Below, one piece after another: positions 1-8,572 of a stretch of 64,000 nt of DNA. The notes under the pieces were generated by a model that did not search any database, was not told where the DNA came from, and worked only from the letters and a program-made list of their open reading frames with translations. A program made the position numbers and the translations under genes. Source of the stretch: VSJD01 sp964617825 (GTDB lineage: Bacteria > Verrucomicrobiota > Kiritimatiellia > JAAZAB01); assembly GCA_964617825.1 (NCBI GenBank), contig CAZTWL010000019.1, positions 11,846 to 75,845 of the forward strand, written 5' to 3'. Position 1 is the first letter of the stretch, and each line of letters begins with the position of its first letter.

Positions 1-8
1 TCCTGAAT

Positions 9-572
9 ATGAGCGATTATGGGCAGACCGACAAGGTAGTTGTGGATATCATAACGCTGGACTCGGAAGCTTGTGCGCCCTGCCAGTACATGGTGGAGGC
101 GGTGCGGAAGGTTGCCCCTGAATTTGAAGGGATCGTTATCTGGCGCGAGCACAAGATCAAGCAGCAGGAATCGCTGGTTTTCATGACATCGCTCATGGTG
201 AAAAATATACCGACCATTTGTATCGACGGGCACATCACCTTTGTCTCCCGGATCCCTCCCCGGGATGAGTTGGTCAATGCCATTCAAAAGCGTATAAACG
301 AGAAGCTGCGCGGCAAAATCAAGCAGCGCCGGGCTGCCCTGCATGTGTTGGGCAAGACGGAGGCCGAATGCGCGCCGGTGAAGGCCAACATCATCCAAGC
401 CGTGCGGGAGCTGGGCGCCGACATCGATGTGCTGACGATCACCGATGCCGGCAAAATTCTGGCCTACGGTGTCATGCGGACCCCGGCGGTCGTCCTGTCC
501 CATTACCAGATCAAGGCGGAGGGCCGCATTCCGGAAGTGCTGGTCATCAAGGAATGGATCAAGGACCTGTGA
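9..572 (+). CDS. Tandem thioredoxin-fold protein
   Basis: A 187-residue protein with two thioredoxin-like halves. The first half has a CxxC active site, C22-A-P-C25, and a cis-proline-like IPT at about 67-69. The second half (about 108-187) repeats the fold with RTP at about 157-159, but its cysteine pair is reduced to C121-A-P-V124. No signal peptide is visible, so it is probably a cytoplasmic disulfide carrier or reductant. A TGA at 4-6 just before the ATG could be the end of an upstream gene, but the frame is open to the window edge, so a longer start cannot be excluded. Its stop overlaps the GTG start of the CobW-like gene, so the two are translationally coupled. Such thioredoxin/CobW pairs can accompany corrinoid methyltransferases; that link is inference here. 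Confidence 0.8.
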   Translation: MSDYGQTDKVVVDIITLDSEACAPCQYMVEAVRKVAPEFEGIVIWREHKIKQQESLVFMTSLMVKNIPTICIDGHITFVSRIPPRDELVNAIQKRINEKLRGKIKQRRAALHVLGKTEAECAPVKANIIQAVRELGADIDVLTITDAGKILAYGVMRTPAVVLSHYQIKAEGRIPEVLVIKEWIKDL

Positions 573-1519
573 ACGCCCGATCTCAGATCCCGTTTTTTCT
601 GGTTACCGGGTTTCTGGGCGCCGGCAAAACAAGCTTGATCAAGAATTTTCTGGAAACGCATGCAACGCGTCGCCGCCTGGCGGTGGTGCAGAATGAATTC
701 GCCCCCGGCAATGTCGATGGCGCGGAACTGCGCCGCACGGGACAGCCATTTCATGTCCTGGAAATCAACCGGGGTTCCGTGTTTTGCGTCTGTCTGCTGG
801 CGGACTTCAAGCGTGCGCTCGCGGCCCTGCTTGATGAATGCAGCCCCGAGGCGGTGATCCTCGAAGCCACCGGACTGGCCGATCCGATAGCATTGGCGCA
901 GATTCTGGAAGCCCCGGAGTTGAAACCGCGCCTGGCGCCGGCCCATGTCTGGTGCGTGGTGGATACGCTCCGCTTCCTGACCCTGGAACGCAGTCTGCGA
1001 AGCATTGCTCACCAGGTGCGCATTGCGGATACCGTCCTGTTGAACAAGATCGATCAGGCGGCGCCCGGCCAGGTTGACGCTGTCCGCGAACGGATCCTGA
1101 AATTGAATCCCTTGGCCCGCTGTATCCCGACGATTCGCAGCAAGGTGGCCTTGGAGGATGCATTTGCCCCGCTGACGCATCCTCCCGTGGCCCGGATGCT
1201 GGCCGGCGCCCATGCAAAATTGAAACCGTGCGGCCGCCCCCCAATGGAGTCAATGGCATTCCGGTCCACGGGTTGCCTTAGCCCGAAGGGCCTGGACGTT
1301 TTCCTGCAGCAGGTGGTTCCGCAAACAATTCGACTGAAAGGTGTTTTTACGCTGACTACCGGCGGGACCATGGCCATACAGGCCTGTTTTGGTGAATGGC
1401 AGGCGGCGCCATTGGCCGATTACCAGGGGCCGACCGAGTTTGTGGCCCTCGGGCCGGACTTGGAGCCCGACAGGGTGCGTGCATTCTATGCCGGGTTGGA
1501 GGAGAAGATCCAACGATAG
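569..1519 (+). CDS. CobW/COG0523-like metal-chaperone GTPase
   Basis: G3E-family GTPase of 316 residues. The GTG at 569 (overlapping the TGA at 570-572) is chosen because family homology starts a few residues later: Walker A GFLGAGKT at 14-21, then an EATGLADP switch segment, NKID for guanine recognition, and a CobW C-terminal-like domain over the last 90 or so residues. The metal-binding CxCC motif of COG0523 proteins appears in the variant form GSVFCVC (C73, C75). Longer in-frame starts upstream would only read through the thioredoxin gene in another frame and give low-complexity sequence. Known members insert or deliver Zn, Co/cobalamin or other metals using GTP. The coupled thioredoxin partner suggests redox control of metal or corrinoid loading; the actual target is not visible. 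Confidence 0.85.
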   Translation: MNARSQIPFFLVTGFLGAGKTSLIKNFLETHATRRRLAVVQNEFAPGNVDGAELRRTGQPFHVLEINRGSVFCVCLLADFKRALAALLDECSPEAVILEATGLADPIALAQILEAPELKPRLAPAHVWCVVDTLRFLTLERSLRSIAHQVRIADTVLLNKIDQAAPGQVDAVRERILKLNPLARCIPTIRSKVALEDAFAPLTHPPVARMLAGAHAKLKPCGRPPMESMAFRSTGCLSPKGLDVFLQQVVPQTIRLKGVFTLTTGGTMAIQACFGEWQAAPLADYQGPTEFVALGPDLEPDRVRAFYAGLEEKIQR

Positions 1520-1586
1520 GTTGGCTGCCGATTCCAGAATGCAGAAACAATCACAGCGAAACGGGGAAGGGAGTAGGTATCATTCG

Positions 1587-1610
1587 AACGGCCTTACAAA
1601 GGCCGTTTTT
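1587..1610 (+). terminator. Rho-independent terminator
   Basis: A 9-bp perfect stem (AACGGCCTT/AAGGCCGTT) with a 3-nt loop runs into a T-tract ending at 1610. It closes the thioredoxin-CobW unit 67 bases after the GTPase stop. Confidence 0.85.
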
Positions 1611-1669
1611 CAGCCCCAGGGAGCTGTTTTGCGCCGCCGATCGCGATTCAACTTGCATGCAAATCATGA

Positions 1670-1698
1670 TTGTCAGAAGGGCCAAGGCGCAATAGAAT
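1670..1698 (+). promoter_or_regulatory. Predicted sigma-70-type promoter
   Basis: TTGTCA at 1670-1675 and TAGAAT at 1693-1698 with a 17-bp spacer. It sits just after the terminator and about 25 bp before the aldolase ATG, so it is the likely start of the sugar operon. The short leader contains the strong Shine-Dalgarno AAAGGAGG at about 1710. Confidence 0.55.
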
Positions 1699-1722
1699 GC
1701 ACGCTTAACCAAAGGAGGATCA

Positions 1723-2376
1723 ATGGATTCGATTCGAGCAGAACTCGTGCAGTACGGCGTCAAAATTGTGCAGGCCCGCCTGGTGGCTGGGGCCGGCGGA
1801 AATATCAGCGCGCGGGATGGCAACATAATTTGGATGAAACCCAGCGGTTTGGCCCTGGATGAGATGACCCCTGCGGATTTGTGCGGCATGGACTTGAAAA
1901 CAGGCGTGCAGGTCAAAGGGAAGCGCAAGCCGACATCGGAAGTGAACATGCATTTGGCGGTTTATCGTGCGCGCGCGGATGTGAATGCCGTATTTCATAC
2001 CCATTCCCCCTGGGCTTCCGGCGTAATTACCTCGGGCATTACCTTGCGTCCGATGTTTGCCGAATTTGTCAATGACCTGGGCCGCACCGGGACCGTCCCT
2101 TACGTCACCCCCACGACGCAACGGCTGGCCGATGCCATGGGCAACAAATCCCGAACCTGTGACACGATTTTCATGGTCAATCACGGCGTACTGGCGGTTG
2201 GCGCCACCCAGAAGCAAGCCTATTTCCGCGTCGTTGTCGTCGAGGATGCGGCCAAATCCCTCGTTGCCGCCTGCGTCGTGGGCCGGCCCAAATTTTTAAG
2301 CCCGCGCCAGGCCAAAGAGATTCTCTCGCTGCCTGCGGTCAAACACCGTACTAAAATGGTGGAAGCCGGCGGCTAA
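1723..2376 (+). CDS. Class II aldolase/adducin family protein
   Basis: A 217-residue protein of the FucA/RhaD/AraD fold. The zinc-site residues of L-fuculose-1-phosphate aldolase fall at nearly the same positions: E73, H92, H94 (in FHTHSP) and H154 (in VNHGV). GNIS at about 26-29 is the phosphate-binding segment. The ATG follows AAAGGAGG with good spacing. Members cleave 1-phosphorylated ketoses to dihydroxyacetone phosphate plus an aldehyde, or act as epimerases on pentulose phosphates. Its neighbours are a Gfo/Idh oxidoreductase, a zinc alcohol dehydrogenase and an SDR, so a catabolic aldolase for a deoxy-sugar or polyol phosphate is more likely than an adducin-like role. Substrate not resolved. 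Confidence 0.85.
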   Translation: MDSIRAELVQYGVKIVQARLVAGAGGNISARDGNIIWMKPSGLALDEMTPADLCGMDLKTGVQVKGKRKPTSEVNMHLAVYRARADVNAVFHTHSPWASGVITSGITLRPMFAEFVNDLGRTGTVPYVTPTTQRLADAMGNKSRTCDTIFMVNHGVLAVGATQKQAYFRVVVVEDAAKSLVAACVVGRPKFLSPRQAKEILSLPAVKHRTKMVEAGG

Positions 2377-2465
2377 GAGTGGATGCCGATGCAATCCGGC
2401 CGAGGGTCCCTGGCGGGATTGCGATTCAATAAACAAGCAATTCGGGTTCGTCAAAGGTGCAATCG

Positions 2466-3812
2466 ATGAAAAAACGCTATGTGCAGGTCGGTGTTGGTGG
2501 CCGGTCGGAAATGTATACAAAGGCCATTTTAAAATCGTTTCCCAAGGAAGCGGAATTAGTCGGGATATGCGATAATAACCAGGGCCGGTTGGAATTGCGC
2601 AACAAGGTGATCGTCGATAACTATAAAGGCCGGTCCGTGCCGGCATATCTCGACAACGAATTCGATCGCATGATTCGCGAACAGAAGCCCGACGTTGTGA
2701 TTGTCACAACGAAGGATTGCACCCATGACCAATATATTGTTCGGGCCATGGAACTGGGTTGCGACGTGGTCACGGAAAAGCCCATGACCACCGATGCGCG
2801 GAAATGCCAGCGGATCATTGATGTTTCCCGCCGGACTGGCCGCCGGGTGCGCGTGACTTTCAATTACCGCTATTCGCCGCCGCGTACGCAGGTCAAGGAC
2901 CTGCTGATGCGCGGCGAGATCGGAAAGGTGCTTTCCGTGGATTTCCACTGGCTGCTCAACACCGATCACGGCGCCGATTATTTCCGGCGCTGGCATCGTG
3001 AAAAGAAAAATTCCGGCGGTCTAATGGTGCACAAGGCCACGCACCACTTCGACCTTGTCAATTGGTGGCTTTCGGCCGTTCCCGTTCAAGTGTTTGCCAT
3101 GGGCGCGCGCCGGTTCTATGGCGCCGACAGCGGCATGGCTGCCAAACTGGGATTGAAAGGCCATGCTGAGCGCTGTCTGACCTGCCGCTGCCAGAAGCGC
3201 TGCAAGTTTTATCTCGATCTGAAACAAAAAGTCTGCCTTGCGGATCTGCACTCAGGCCTGAAAGCGCTGTATTTGGATTGCGAGCGCTATGACGGCTATT
3301 TCAGGGATCGATGCGTATTCGGCAAGACCATGGATATCGAGGATACGATGAACCTGGTGGTGAGTTATAACACGGGGGCCTTCATGTCGTATTCCCTGAA
3401 CGCCTTTACGCCGTGGGAGGGGTACCGGGTTGCATTCAATGGAACCCGCGGACGCCTGGAGCACGATTGCGTGGAAAGCGTTTACATCAACGGCGACGGG
3501 CGCGTGCCGGGCGAAACCATCCCGAGCGGCACCAAGATCCGGCTTTACCCGCATTTCAAACCGGCCAAGGATATTCCCGTGGCGGTTGCCAAGGGGGGGC
3601 ATGGCGGCGGCGACTATCCGCTATTGGCGGATATTTTTTCTTTGCATGCGCTCCGCGATCCCTATTTGCGCGCCGCGGATGTGGCCGGCGGCGCCTTGAG
3701 CATTCTAACCGGGGTGGCTGCGAATAAAAGCATGCGCACTGGCCGTCCGGTGCGGATTGACAGTTTGGTCAAGCGCTTGCCTCCGGTTAAAATGACGGCG
3801 ATGAAGGAATGA
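2466..3812 (+). CDS. Gfo/Idh/MocA oxidoreductase with cysteine-rich insert
   Basis: An NAD(P)-dependent sugar or cyclitol dehydrogenase-like protein of 448 residues. The N-terminal Rossmann domain contains VGVGGRSEMY and the family EKPMTTD segment with its catalytic-type lysine. The C-terminal sheet domain is interrupted by a cysteine cluster: C237, C240, C242, C246, C257, C272 and C283. Related inserts occur in some Gfo/Idh proteins and could bind zinc or an Fe-S cluster; that is inference. The ATG at 2466 is preferred to the in-frame GTG at 2457 because AAAGG at 2453-2457 is then correctly spaced. It lies 89 bp after the aldolase and probably in the same operon. Substrate unknown. Confidence 0.85.
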   Translation: MKKRYVQVGVGGRSEMYTKAILKSFPKEAELVGICDNNQGRLELRNKVIVDNYKGRSVPAYLDNEFDRMIREQKPDVVIVTTKDCTHDQYIVRAMELGCDVVTEKPMTTDARKCQRIIDVSRRTGRRVRVTFNYRYSPPRTQVKDLLMRGEIGKVLSVDFHWLLNTDHGADYFRRWHREKKNSGGLMVHKATHHFDLVNWWLSAVPVQVFAMGARRFYGADSGMAAKLGLKGHAERCLTCRCQKRCKFYLDLKQKVCLADLHSGLKALYLDCERYDGYFRDRCVFGKTMDIEDTMNLVVSYNTGAFMSYSLNAFTPWEGYRVAFNGTRGRLEHDCVESVYINGDGRVPGETIPSGTKIRLYPHFKPAKDIPVAVAKGGHGGGDYPLLADIFSLHALRDPYLRAADVAGGALSILTGVAANKSMRTGRPVRIDSLVKRLPPVKMTAMKE

Positions 3813-3909
3813 TCAAGCCGTCCTTTGCTTTGCGCTGGGGGCTATGCAGGGCCTGTGCCCGACAGGAAGTTAAAAAAGATAAACGATAGAAAAAAGGAGC
3901 CGATAATTC

Positions 3910-4956
3910 ATGAAAGCAGCTGTAATCAAGAAACCGGGATTGATTGTCGTCGAGGATGTGCCGAAACCAGCGCCGGGCGCCGGCGAGGTGTTATTGAAGA
4001 TCGAAGCCTGCGCGCTGTGCGGGACCGATCAGCGCGTGCTCTCGGGCGAAAAGCATGTGGATGTGAACATCGTGGGCCATGAAATCACCGGCACGGTGGC
4101 GGAGGTGGGGTCCGGGGTTCAAAAGATCAAAAAGGGCCAGCGTTATATTGTGCAGACGGTCATCGGCTGCGGCCAGTGCCCGATGTGCAAGATCCATCGC
4201 GAAAACCTTTGCGAAAAGGGTTTCATTGCCATGGGCTACCAGTTTAACGGAGGCTTTGCCGAATACATGGTGATGCCCAAAGTGGCGGTTGACCAGGGCT
4301 GCCTGATTCCCATTCCGGCCGACCTGGCTGCGGAAACCGGCACGTTGATCGAGCCCTTAAGCTGTTGCGTCAACGGCATGAAATACATTCCCATGGAGCA
4401 GACGGACCATGCCGTGATTTTCGGCGGCGGAATTATCGGCGTGCTCAACGGCCTCGTGGCCCGCGCGCGCGGCGCCAAGCGCATCACCATTATGGATGTG
4501 TCCCAGGCGCGTCTGGATCTTTTGAAAAAACTGGGCCTGCCGTTCGACGACTTTATCGACTCGCGCGCCAATAATCCGGCCGACTGGGTCAAGAGCGCCA
4601 CCGGCGGACGCGGCGTGGATGCCGTGGTTGTGGCCGCTTCCGTGAAAGCGCTGGTTGGGGTAGGCCTGACCATGTTGCGGCGCGCGGGGCATCTTTCGAT
4701 CTTTGCCGGCATGCCTAAGTCCGATCCGGTGCTGCCCATCGACACGAACCGCATTCATTATTACGAGCTCAACCTGCATGGCGCCAACAGCTCTTCGCAG
4801 GCGGAGTATCTCAAGGCGCGCGATTTTCTGGTTTCCGGCAAGATTGACGGACGGCCGCTGGTCACGCATCGCTTCGGTCTTGATAAGTTTAACGAAGCCG
4901 TCAAAACCCAGGCCGATCCGGCTTGCGGCTCGCTGAAGATCGTTATTATTCCGTAA
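3910..4956 (+). CDS. Zinc-dependent sugar/polyol dehydrogenase (MDR family)
   Basis: A 348-residue medium-chain dehydrogenase of the sorbitol/threonine dehydrogenase type. The catalytic zinc site is shown by C37 in CGTD and GHE at 56-58. The structural zinc is bound by C87, C90, C93 and C101 (CGQCPMCK...C). A glycine-rich nucleotide-binding loop, GGGIIGVLNG, follows in the middle of the protein. An AGGAG at about 3895 sits before the ATG. It would oxidise a secondary alcohol of a polyol or sugar with NAD(P). The setting between a Gfo/Idh enzyme and a sorbitol-6-phosphate-dehydrogenase-like SDR suggests a polyol or uncommon-sugar pathway. Confidence 0.88.
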   Translation: MKAAVIKKPGLIVVEDVPKPAPGAGEVLLKIEACALCGTDQRVLSGEKHVDVNIVGHEITGTVAEVGSGVQKIKKGQRYIVQTVIGCGQCPMCKIHRENLCEKGFIAMGYQFNGGFAEYMVMPKVAVDQGCLIPIPADLAAETGTLIEPLSCCVNGMKYIPMEQTDHAVIFGGGIIGVLNGLVARARGAKRITIMDVSQARLDLLKKLGLPFDDFIDSRANNPADWVKSATGGRGVDAVVVAASVKALVGVGLTMLRRAGHLSIFAGMPKSDPVLPIDTNRIHYYELNLHGANSSSQAEYLKARDFLVSGKIDGRPLVTHRFGLDKFNEAVKTQADPACGSLKIVIIP

Positions 4957-5172
4957 ACATTTCCATGATGGCGCTCAATCTCCGTCGCCAGGGTTGCCGC
5001 GGAGGATTGCGAAATAGAAAGATAATGACTGGACGCGGCGTTCCATCCGAACGATCCGATGAGGACTTGGTCGCAGGGCAGTTTCTGCTTCCGGATGGCA
5101 GCGCAGTTATCCGGAAGCTTGAACCATTAAATACTGAAAGCCTAAACGGCGATTTGCGAAAGGAAAAAACAA

Positions 5173-5955
5173 ATGCTTAAAGATAAACGGGCGATAATTA
5201 CCGGCGGGGCGCAGGGCTTGGGTGAAGCGCTCACCACGCGCTTGCTGAATGAAGGCTGCCGTGTCCTGGTGGCCGATATCCAGGCGAAGCAGATTGAAAC
5301 GGTTGTTAAAACGCTGCAGGCAAAGTTTGGGGACAGGATCGAGGGGATGGTCTGCGACGTGACCGTGGAGTCGGATGTTGCCGCCGTGGTGGATAAAGCC
5401 GTGCAGCGGTTTGGCGGACTGGATATTTTTGTGGCCAATGCCGGCATTCTGATGTCGGGCGCCATTACGGAGTTCGATGTCGCCAAATGGCGCAAGGTCA
5501 TGGAAGTCAACATGGTGGGCCAGATGATCTGCATGAAATACGCCTTGCGGGTCATGGCCGGGCAGAAGAGTGGCTCGTTCATCCAAATCAATTCCAAGTC
5601 CGGCAAAAAGGGCTCATTCAAGAATTCGGCCTATGCCGCATCCAAGTTCGGTGGGATAGGGCTTGTGCAGAGCGCGGCGCTGGAAATGGCGCCGCTGGGC
5701 GTACGGGTCAATGCCGTTTGCCCGGGCAACCTGCTGGATTCGCCGCTGTGGGTCAACAGCCTGTTCAAGCAGTATGCGCAGAACCAGGGCATTAGCGAGG
5801 CCGCCGTGCGCCAGAAATACATCGATCAGGTACCTATGCGGCGCGGGTGCCAATACGAGGATGTCTGCAACGTGGTGATGTTCCTTGCCTCGGAGCAGGC
5901 CGGCTACATGACCGGTCAGGCCATCAATGTCACCGGCGGGCAGGAAATGCGGTAA
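5173..5955 (+). CDS. SDR oxidoreductase, sorbitol-6-phosphate 2-dehydrogenase-like
   Basis: A classical short-chain dehydrogenase of 260 residues: cofactor loop TGGAQGLG at 10-17, NAG at 89-91, N113, S141, and YxxxK as Y154/K158. The C-terminal third (YIDQVPMRRGCQYEDV, then GQAINVTGGQ at the end) strongly resembles what I remember of SrlD, which oxidises sorbitol 6-phosphate to fructose 6-phosphate. The start has AAAGGA about 9 bp upstream. A 216-bp gap separates it from the alcohol dehydrogenase; I see no gene in that gap. Likely role: last oxidation step of the sugar set before aldol cleavage or glycolysis. The exact substrate may be another hexitol or deoxyhexitol phosphate. Confidence 0.85.
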   Translation: MLKDKRAIITGGAQGLGEALTTRLLNEGCRVLVADIQAKQIETVVKTLQAKFGDRIEGMVCDVTVESDVAAVVDKAVQRFGGLDIFVANAGILMSGAITEFDVAKWRKVMEVNMVGQMICMKYALRVMAGQKSGSFIQINSKSGKKGSFKNSAYAASKFGGIGLVQSAALEMAPLGVRVNAVCPGNLLDSPLWVNSLFKQYAQNQGISEAAVRQKYIDQVPMRRGCQYEDVCNVVMFLASEQAGYMTGQAINVTGGQEMR

Positions 5956-6010
5956 GACCGCGTCTTGCCGCGCGGTCGGGGACTCAAATTGAAACGTTAA
6001 GCGATTTCAA

Positions 6011-6038
6011 GCCCGCCGGGCAGGGATTCCCGGCGGGC
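6011..6038. other. Perfect GC-rich hairpin
   Basis: Two 10-base arms (GCCCGCCGGG and CCCGGCGGGC) flank an 8-nt loop, 55 bp after the SDR stop. No T-run follows on either strand, so it is not a classical intrinsic terminator. It may stop transcription with help, or protect the 3' end of the operon mRNA. Confidence 0.6.
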
Positions 6039-6086
6039 GAGATGCAGCCCAGCTATCCATTTTCGGAATGGTTCGATTAATTCGCA

Positions 6087-6115
6087 TTGCCAGACCCATA
6101 TGCTTTGGATACAGT
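6087..6115 (+). promoter_or_regulatory. Predicted promoter of the S41 protease gene
   Basis: TTGCCA at 6087-6092, 17-bp spacer, TACAGT at 6110-6115. The implied RNA start near 6122 fits translation from ATG 6167 and argues against the longer in-frame start at 6068. Confidence 0.4.
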
Positions 6116-6166
6116 GCACTCGTTTTTAGCGCGGTTTTCTGGATAGCCTTGGACGGGGGATGTTTT

Positions 6167-7483
6167 ATGTTGGCGAAGATTATCGGGCGGAGATTTCTGT
6201 TGCTGGCCGGGGTGCTCTTGTTGGGCGTCAACCTGGTTATGGGCGCCAAGATCGCGGCGCGCACCGATAAGGCCAACGACACCGATTCGGTCGCTTTCGA
6301 AAAGATGCAGCTGCTGACGGAAGTGATGATGCTGATCCGCCAGAATTACGTGGACGAAGACAAGACGCAATACAAGGACCTGATCTACGGCGCGTTGCGC
6401 GGGATGCTGCAGTCCCTGGATCCCCATAGTCAGTTCATGGAACCGGAAATGTTTGCCGACATGAAGAATGACACCGCCGGCGAATTCGGCGGGCTGGGCA
6501 TTATCATCGGTATGCACGACGGCGTCCTGACTGTTATTGCGCCCATGGAAGACACGCCCGCGTTCCGCGCCGGGATTATGCACGGTGACAAGATCATGGC
6601 CATCGATGGCGCATCCACGGAGAATATTTCCCTGCAGGAAGCGGTCAAAAAGATGCGGGGCGAACCCGGCACGAAGGTGAAGATTAAAATCCTGCGGATC
6701 AAGCCCCAGGAAGTCAAGGAGATCGAAATCGTTCGCGCGATCATCAAGGTGGAAAGCGTCAAAGGCGCGGCCATCCTGGAAGATAACATCGGCTATATCC
6801 GCATTGTCCAGTTTAACGAGCCGACGGCCGATGCTTTGCAAAAGGCCTTGGATGATTTGACGGCCAAGGGCATGACGGCATTGGTCCTGGATTTGCGGAA
6901 CAATCCGGGCGGCCTGCTGATTTCGGCGGTGGATGTCAGCCAGAAATTTTTAAAGCGGGGCGCCTTAATCGTCTCCACCAAGGGGCGGTACGGGGTTGGG
7001 GTCCAGTCCGAATATGCGGCCAAGGGCAAGATCCATTATCTCGATTTCCCCATAGTTGTGCTGGTCAATGGCGGAAGCGCGAGTGCTTCCGAAATCGTGG
7101 CCGGGGCCTTGCAGGATCATAAGCGGGGCATACTGGTCGGCGAAAAAACGTTTGGCAAGGGCTCGGTGCAGAGCATCCAGCCTTTGGAAGATGGCTCGGC
7201 CATCCGCCTGACGACGGCCAAGTATTATACGCCCAGCGGCCGTATGATTCATGAAAAAGGCATTGAGCCGGATGTGGTGGTCCCGATTTCGTCCGAGCTA
7301 TGGCAAAAAGTCCAGATCAAGCGCTCGCGGGAAGAATTGGGCAATGAAGAACAGAGTGACATCAAACTCGATCTCGAGCATGTGACCGACACCCAATTGG
7401 AGCGTGCCATGGATGTGCTCAAAGGCATTCGCTTGTTTCAATCCCACGCCGACCAATCCCACCAGTATGCCAAAACCCCATAG
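6167..7483 (+). CDS. S41 C-terminal processing protease (Ctp/Prc type)
   Basis: A 438-residue carboxy-terminal processing peptidase. The N-terminus (about 9-27) is a hydrophobic signal or anchor segment. A PDZ domain spans roughly 105-185, and the S41 core follows with LRNNPGG and the serine-containing NGGSASASE (S306 the probable nucleophile). The general-base lysine is K331 in FGKGS, 25 residues later as in known Ctps. Start 6167 is chosen because GGGGGA lies about 7 bp upstream and because the anchor begins directly there. Works in the periplasm, trimming or degrading envelope proteins from their C-terminus. The C-terminal 50 residues are charged and likely flexible. tsaD follows at 39 bp. 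Confidence 0.92.
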   Translation: MLAKIIGRRFLLLAGVLLLGVNLVMGAKIAARTDKANDTDSVAFEKMQLLTEVMMLIRQNYVDEDKTQYKDLIYGALRGMLQSLDPHSQFMEPEMFADMKNDTAGEFGGLGIIIGMHDGVLTVIAPMEDTPAFRAGIMHGDKIMAIDGASTENISLQEAVKKMRGEPGTKVKIKILRIKPQEVKEIEIVRAIIKVESVKGAAILEDNIGYIRIVQFNEPTADALQKALDDLTAKGMTALVLDLRNNPGGLLISAVDVSQKFLKRGALIVSTKGRYGVGVQSEYAAKGKIHYLDFPIVVLVNGGSASASEIVAGALQDHKRGILVGEKTFGKGSVQSIQPLEDGSAIRLTTAKYYTPSGRMIHEKGIEPDVVVPISSELWQKVQIKRSREELGNEEQSDIKLDLEHVTDTQLERAMDVLKGIRLFQSHADQSHQYAKTP

Positions 7484-7522
7484 CGTGCGTGGATATCGGA
7501 AGCTTACTTGGGTGCCGTCCGT

Positions 7523-8572
7523 ATGAATGTCTTGGGCATTGAAACCTCCTGTGATGAGACTTCCGCTGCGGTAGTTGCCGCCGGCGGTGTCGTGCTGTCC
7601 AGCGCGGTGTTCAGTCAGGTGGCCATGCATCGGCCCCATGGAGGGGTTGTTCCTGAAATCGCCTCGCGCCAGCATGTCGCATACCTTCCACGCATGCTGG
7701 AAGAGGCCATCTCGCGGTCCGGTTTGGAATGGTCCAAGGTGCAAGCCGTGGCCGTGACCTATGGGCCGGGGCTGGCCAGTTCCCTGTTGGTAGGGATATC
7801 CGCTGCAAAAGCCCTGTCCCTGCGCTTGAACCTTCCGTTGATCGGCATTAATCATCTGGAGGCGCATCTTTATTCGGTTTTCCTGACGCCCTCTGCCCCG
7901 GGCTTTGCCGAGTCCTGTCCGCTGGTGGCTTTGATTGTTTCCGGGGGCCACACTTGCCTGGTCCGGGTGGATGCGCCGGGAAAATACCGGCGCCTGGGCC
8001 AGACCATCGACGATGCGGCCGGCGAAGCTTTCGACAAGGGCGCCAAACTGCTGGGGTTGGAGTATCCCGGAGGCCCGGTGATCGACCGCGTCGGCGCGCG
8101 GGGCGACCCCAGGCGCATTGCCTTTCCGCGTACGCGTGCCTTGAAAGCCGACTTTTCGGAAGGATTGGCGCCGGAATTGTGTTTCAGTTTCAGCGGATTA
8201 AAGACGTCGCTTTTGTATTACCTGCGGGACCATCCGGAAGCCGCCAGGTCGCCGCTTTTGGAGGATGTGGCTGCAGGATACCAGGAAGCCATCGTGGATG
8301 TGCTGGTGCGCGGAGCCCGGCGGGCGCTCCAGCGCGAGCGGGTCCGGACGCTGGTGGTCGCGGGCGGCGTTTCCTTGAACAGCCGCCTGCGCGCCAGGCT
8401 CATCGAGATGGCTGCCGGATTGGACGTAAAGGTCCTGTTGCCGGCGGCCGCTTATTGTGCGGATAACGCCGCAATGGTGGCCGGTCTGGCGGCGATCGGA
8501 CAGGGAGTCACCGGTGACGCGGCCTGGTCGCTGGATGCCTCGCCTAATCTCGAGATTGGCGACGGTAGATAA
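7523..8572 (+). CDS. tsaD: tRNA N6-adenosine threonylcarbamoyltransferase TsaD
   Basis: A Kae1/TsaD/Gcp protein of 349 residues, normal length. Signatures: GIETSCDET at the N-terminus, metal-binding histidines in NHLEAH, VSGGHT, and DDAAGEAFDKGAK. It transfers the threonylcarbamoyl group to A37 of tRNAs reading ANN codons, together with TsaB, TsaE and TsaC, none of which lie in this window. The ATG at 7523 gives the canonical N-terminus; a TTG at 7508 in the same frame is less likely. Its 3' end overlaps the convergent nagA-like gene by 29 bp. Confidence 0.96.
   Translation: MNVLGIETSCDETSAAVVAAGGVVLSSAVFSQVAMHRPHGGVVPEIASRQHVAYLPRMLEEAISRSGLEWSKVQAVAVTYGPGLASSLLVGISAAKALSLRLNLPLIGINHLEAHLYSVFLTPSAPGFAESCPLVALIVSGGHTCLVRVDAPGKYRRLGQTIDDAAGEAFDKGAKLLGLEYPGGPVIDRVGARGDPRRIAFPRTRALKADFSEGLAPELCFSFSGLKTSLLYYLRDHPEAARSPLLEDVAAGYQEAIVDVLVRGARRALQRERVRTLVVAGGVSLNSRLRARLIEMAAGLDVKVLLPAAAYCADNAAMVAGLAAIGQGVTGDAAWSLDASPNLEIGDGR

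Noticed and set aside
368..568. N-terminal extension of the CobW-like frame
   Set aside because: It overlaps the thioredoxin gene in another frame, gives composition-biased Gly/Arg/His-rich sequence, and family homology begins right after the GTG at 569.
6011..6038. Intrinsic terminator
   Set aside because: The hairpin is perfect but no T-run follows on either strand, so it is listed only as a hairpin.
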